Shown: positions 23,324-26,956 of the stretch, one piece after another
Numbering within the stretch: position 1 is the first letter of the stretch
Layout: each line of letters starts with the position of its first letter
NCBI GenBank assembly: GCA_900544905.1
Contig: UQXF01000037.1
Location: 1-26,956 of the forward strand
Length of the DNA stretch: 26,956 nucleotides
Direction: 5' to 3'
Source of the DNA: an uncultured Clostridium sp.
GTDB taxonomy: Bacteria > Bacillota > Clostridia > Lachnospirales > Lachnospiraceae
The notes under the pieces: model-generated
What the model was told of the DNA's origin: nothing
The model's database searches: none
Seen by the model: the letters and a program-made list of their open reading frames with translations, nothing else
Program-made: the position numbers and the translations under genes

Positions 23324-24621
23324 ATTTTCAATTTTATCCGACACCAGAACTGATTTTCTTCCTGCCCATACTCAAAAATACCACCATTCCGAATGACTGC
23401 ATTTTCCACATTGGTAATCCCCATTCCGTGATTTTTTTCATCTCCTTTGATGGTACGAATTCTTCCGTTCTCTTTATATTGTAGCCCTCGCTCCAAGCTG
23501 TTTTGTATCATTATCATAAGATGACCCATTCCTCTTTTTATCTCTACCTTTATAAAACGGTCCTTTACATGAATATTATTGACTCCCTCCACTGCATTTT
23601 GAACAAGATTTGAGACAATAGTGCATAAATCAACATCCGATATGCCTATCTCATCACCACATTTTCCTTTAACGGTAATAACTGCCCCTTCCTCCACCTG
23701 CGGCAAATAATAATTAAGTACCATATCCATAATTTTATTCCCCGTTACATAATGCTCTTTGGAAATCTGATTCATTTGTCCCTGCATCTTTATAAGGTAC
23801 TCATGCATTCGAGCATAGTCTCCCCTTTCTGCCAGTTCCCTCATGCATAATAAATGATTGTTCAAATCATGACGGTATCTTCTTGTATCCTCCTCTTTCT
23901 GAAGAAGTGTCTCATAATACTCTTTTTGCAGCTGTTCAAACTCTTTCTCCATTTCTATCATCCGCTCCATTTTTTCATTGCTATTTCGGATGTAAAAGAC
24001 AAAGGCAATCAAAATGCCGATACTAATCATGGCACTAAAACTAAAAACTGATATTTTAAACTGATATTTAGGCACTTGACCACCAATATACTCCAGACTT
24101 AAGACTGTAAAGAACAATTCCATCACCACCAGTACCAATATCACAACCATTGCTTTTCTGATATAGGTAGGCATTTGTTCATTTCCATAGAGCCTCTCCC
24201 AACGCTTCCGAGGAACATACAACAACACCACAATGATAAAATACATAGCATTTTCTAGAAAAAATATCCAAAAATTCGCCCCTGCATATTGATTATAATC
24301 CAGTACTAAACGTACTGCACCCGCTATAACCGTTTGAATATATTGGATAATTAGAATGTCAATCCATACCCAGCCCCTTTTCTGGTTCTTTGGCAGTTCT
24401 ACCATAAAATATTGTAAAAATGCAAATAATGCTGTAACATACAAAAGTATGTCTTTCGTACTCCATTTTCCAACAACCAATAATAAAATCAACAATAAAG
24501 CACCAACTCCACCCAACCATTTCCGATGAATTTTGGCACCAAACAAAATTTTTAATCCAAACCAATATTCAATAATGTCCAATCCATATTCCGCTACTGT
24601 CCATACAAATTCTTTCATCAT
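23311..24621 (-). CDS. AgrC-like GHKL histidine kinase
   Basis: 436 residues. The N-terminal 210 residues hold about six membrane segments with no extracellular domain, as in peptide-sensing AgrC/ComD-type kinases. A coiled-coil-like linker (about 213-245) precedes the phosphoacceptor His251 in RRYRHDLNNHL. The ATP-binding domain has an N-box TIVSNLVQNAVEG (Asn342) and a G-box KNHGMGITNVENAV near 397-409. It is encoded three bases after the LytTR regulator gene and probably phosphorylates that protein on detecting an extracellular peptide. The gene starts with two in-frame ATGs (24621 and 24618) after a moderate AGG site. Confidence 0.92.
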   Translation of the reverse strand: MMKEFVWTVAEYGLDIIEYWFGLKILFGAKIHRKWLGGVGALLLILLLVVGKWSTKDILLYVTALFAFLQYFMVELPKNQKRGWVWIDILIIQYIQTVIAGAVRLVLDYNQYAGANFWIFFLENAMYFIIVVLLYVPRKRWERLYGNEQMPTYIRKAMVVILVLVVMELFFTVLSLEYIGGQVPKYQFKISVFSFSAMISIGILIAFVFYIRNSNEKMERMIEMEKEFEQLQKEYYETLLQKEEDTRRYRHDLNNHLLCMRELAERGDYARMHEYLIKMQGQMNQISKEHYVTGNKIMDMVLNYYLPQVEEGAVITVKGKCGDEIGISDVDLCTIVSNLVQNAVEGVNNIHVKDRFIKVEIKRGMGHLMIMIQNSLERGLQYKENGRIRTIKGDEKNHGMGITNVENAVIRNGGIFEYGQEENQFWCRIKLKINDR

Positions 24622-24624
24622 TTC

Positions 24625-25332
24625 TTACCTGTAAACTAAATCAAAATCCATATATGCCTGCTCAAATGCCTTTTGTTTCCTTCTTGACAGCAAAAGTACT
24701 TCCCCCGATACAAACACCTTTCCCTTTTCATATCCCGTTACCCAGAACATATTCACCAGATACTGTCTGTGTATGCGAAAGAAACAACGCTGGTCAAGTT
24801 GCCGCTCCATTTCAAGGAGAGATATTTCTTTTCGGTACACCTGATTTCTTACCACCACCTCAACATAACTGCCATATGCAACCACATAACAAATATCTCT
24901 TTGCTGAACCCAAATCGAATTTCTTTTTTGAAAAAGCTCCACTGTCTGCATTCCAATACATTGATTCAGATATGCATCAATAGCTTCCTCAATTTCCTCC
25001 ATATTATAAGGTTTTATAATAAAACGAAATGCCTTAATTTTGTATGTTTCTTGAAAACGATCTACTCTTCTGGAAGCAATCACTACTTTACAGTCAGGAT
25101 TCCTCTGTAAAATGCGCCCTCCGGTATCAATCCCATCCATATTCGGCATCTCAATATCCAAAAAAACCAGTTGAAATGTTTCGACCTGTTCTACCAATTT
25201 CTTTCCTGATGAAAATCTATAGATTTGAAAAGGAATCTGCTTCTTTGACATTACCTTTTCCACCATGATGGAAAGTGTGTTTAATAATATTGGTTCATCG
25301 TCACATATTGCTATATACAAATTCAATTTCAT
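24625..25332 (-). CDS. LytTR-family response regulator (AgrA/ComE type)
   Basis: About 235 residues. The receiver domain has the acidic pair in AICDDEP (Asp12/Asp13, counting from a GTG at 25335), the phosphoacceptor Asp60 in LVFLDIEMP and Lys108 in FIIKPYN. Residues from about 130 to 230 form a LytTR DNA-binding domain (DICYVVAYGSYVEV, FFRIHRQYLVN). The start is uncertain: AGGAG is only two bases from the ATG at 25332, while a TTG at 25326 has ideal spacing. It probably binds the tandem repeats at 23290-23318 and so autoregulates the peptide gene. Control of the biosynthetic operon is possible but no clear second site is visible. Confidence 0.92.
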   Translation of the reverse strand: MKLNLYIAICDDEPILLNTLSIMVEKVMSKKQIPFQIYRFSSGKKLVEQVETFQLVFLDIEMPNMDGIDTGGRILQRNPDCKVVIASRRVDRFQETYKIKAFRFIIKPYNMEEIEEAIDAYLNQCIGMQTVELFQKRNSIWVQQRDICYVVAYGSYVEVVVRNQVYRKEISLLEMERQLDQRCFFRIHRQYLVNMFWVTGYEKGKVFVSGEVLLLSRRKQKAFEQAYMDFDLVYR

Positions 25333-25489
25333 CACTCCTATATTTAATTTTACCAGCCATGAGCAAAACTCAACAAAGGAAGTATTTATACGGATCTACC
25401 CACTGCTTTTATTTTTGTTACCACTCCAAATTTATAGAAGCAACCAATTCCAAACGAAATAATCAAGTCATCAAAATCACCAGAACAGA

Positions 25490-26718
25490 ATGGAGCTAAT
25501 TGTTATCTATCGCCATAAAATCACCCATGACATCCGTCTTTTCACTCCTCATCTGGTACTGGATTTTACATTCTACTTTTCTCAATTTCAATTTATCTTT
25601 CGTTTAGGAATACCCTGAAGCCGGACAGAAAGGCTTTTCCTACCATGCCATAATTTGTTCCTTTATTGTTATGAAATGCGAAGGTTTCTCCATGATTACC
25701 GAGCTCGTCGCTTATCTGAATAACAACCTTCTTATCGCTCATTACTGCGGTTTTGATATTTCTTTGCCCTTTCCCTCTTCCTCAAAACTTTGCTAATGAC
25801 ATTCTTTCCCACATTATGCATTCCTAGATTATTTTCCTCGCAGGGCACGGTATTATTGACATTTTCTTCATTGGACTTGATTCTACTCTTGTTTCCGCTA
25901 ACACTTCACAAAACAACCCTAAGTCTTTTCTTGCCGGTAAATTTAAACCAGATAACTAGCCAAAAGCAGCGACTGTTAACTCGGTATACCGCTTTCAATC
26001 AACTAAACGAAAAGAAATATGATTTCTATTGGGATATAAAAACCACATCCTTGTTGACTGTATCTCCGCTCTTCCCATTTACGAATTAACAGCCACTGCC
26101 GAAATTGCTGATTCCACCATCTCACTGGATATTCTTGCATAAACCCATGACTTCCTACCCATTACGGAATGTACTTTCCTTGCCAACAAAGGCTATGATG
26201 TAAAAAAAATTTATAATCAGGTCAGTAAGCTCTATAACGGTGAATGCATCATTCAACTCGACAAGTGCAACACAAAAGACTCCAGACTCCTTCCCACCTG
26301 TGAAGCCGGACTTGCCATGAACCGCGACGTCAAGTGTTATGACCAAAACCATGTAAAACAGAAATACTGCTATCCATTTAAGCTTTCTGACACATGTCCG
26401 ATTGACCATGTGAAATCCTACAACGACAAAAAACCGGGGCTACACTAAATGGTTACCATCCCAAATGATTTATGTCTTTCCATTGACCGCAACAGTAAAT
26501 ATTTTAAAACCTGCTATTCCCTTCGCACGGAATGTGAACGGTAAAATTCCCGCTTAAAAATACAGATTAGGAAACGAATGTGGGTACGGAATAAACACTC
26601 CGTTATGAATCATAATACGATTGCACATATCAACCATCTGGCGGTTGCCATTGCAACTGTTATGATGCCTAGCAGTTTTTCCTACTGGAAACTTAAATCC
26701 ATCAAATGGACTGCTTAA
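25490..26718 (+). pseudogene. Decayed transposase of an IS1182/IS4-like DDE element
   Basis: Fragments of one transposase can be read in shifting frames. Near 25540 comes TPHLVLDFTFY, near 25690 MITELVAYLNNN then LIAHYCGFDIS, near 26030-26100 YKNHILVDCISALPIYEL, then a TAA stop after SLDILA (near 26140). From 26170 an open stretch runs ANKGYDVKKIYNQV through LYNGECIIQLDKC. A lost base follows near 26448, then VTIPNDLCLSIDRNSKYF, an in-frame TAA after RTECER (near 26540) and WVRNKHSVMNHNTIAHI. Several frameshifts and stops make it non-functional. It is remembered as a clostridial DDE_Tnp_1 family; the exact IS family is not certain. Confidence 0.8.
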
Positions 26719-26956
26719 TTTTTGATAACTACATAAATTCTGCTTCTCGTAGGTTTTGAACTTACGTTAGCTTTGCTATGCCCTAAATATCTCTGTTTCT
26801 GCATGCACAAGCCTAACTGCCAAGTTCCAACTTTAAATTAGAGTGTTTTTATAATTTTACCACAAACATTTCTTCTCAACAACACCGCTTGTGACAAATT
26901 TTGTTATTAACTTATGATAATGTCTCCCTAAGATTCACTTGAGATAATGTCACTTT
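26719..26956. repeat. Non-coding tail with direct repeats at the contig end
   Basis: No gene is visible in the last 238 bases. GATAATGTC occurs at 26916-26924 and again at 26943-26951, 27 bases apart (on the minus strand GACATTATC, the second inside AAAGTGACATTATCTC). Repeated words of this kind near an end are typical of multi-copy insertion sequences with several transposase binding sites, and the window stops right there. An assembly break at the edge of such an element is likely, but no transposase from it is present. Confidence 0.35.

Noticed and set aside
26155..26409. 84-codon minus-strand frame at the right end
   Set aside because: It is antisense to a well-preserved stretch of the transposase remnant, whose plus-strand reading gives recognisable transposase sequence.
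1..26956. tRNA, rRNA, riboswitch or CRISPR array
   Set aside because: No cloverleaf, rRNA-like stretch, conserved riboswitch core or regularly spaced repeat array was noticed by eye on either strand.

Overview
The window looks like AT-rich Gram-positive anaerobe DNA, most likely a Clostridia / Lachnospiraceae-type gut bacterium. The reasons are strong AGGAGG ribosome binding sites, low-GC codon use, many oxygen-sensitive enzymes (four radical SAM modules and a U32 Fe-S pair) and a decayed clostridial-type transposase. The taxonomic call is inference. The first 33 bases are not biological: they match an Illumina Nextera adapter.

Most of the window (22696 down to 221, all on the minus strand) is one uninterrupted block of 19 genes with overlaps or gaps under 50 bp. 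It reads as a single operon for a natural product built on a carrier protein without NRPS or PKS megasynthases. In order of transcription it holds: a radical SAM enzyme; an SbnA/cysteine-synthase-like PLP enzyme; a 1522-residue fusion of a UvrA-like double ABC ATPase with two radical SAM modules; a BtrH-like protein lacking the expected nucleophile; a BtrK/LysA-like decarboxylase; an acyl carrier protein; a third radical SAM protein of the same type as the two fused modules; a KAS III-fold protein with Gln in place of the catalytic Cys; a NadE-like ammonia ligase; an AMP-forming acyl ligase; a BtrH-like protein with its Cys, His and Asp in place; a KAS III-fold protein with Cys and His in place; a protein of unknown function that may be glycosyltransferase-like; a UbiV-like and a UbiU-like U32 pair; a GT2 glycosyltransferase; and an ABC-2 exporter of one ATPase and two permeases.

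Upstream (25332 to 22840, same strand) is a cell-cell signalling cassette: a LytTR response regulator, an AgrC-like GHKL histidine kinase, a tandem LytTR-type operator overlapping the kinase stop codon, a promoter, a 22-residue Trp-rich peptide gene with an excellent ribosome binding site, and the 5' stump of a C39-peptidase ABC transporter. The layout suggests a peptide-responsive circuit that controls at least the peptide gene and perhaps the cluster.

A working model (inference): the ligase, ACP, decarboxylase and BtrH-like acyltransferase load, decarboxylate and transfer an amino-acid-derived acyl group, as in the butirosin side-chain pathway. The KAS III pair, NadE-like ligase, radical SAM proteins and U32 pair elaborate it, the glycosyltransferases decorate it and the ABC-2 system exports it. 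The UvrA part of the fusion resembles DrrC-type self-resistance ATPases, so the product may act on DNA or another nucleic acid. The right end (about 25490 to 26956) is a decayed insertion sequence, followed by repeats that may be the end of another element.
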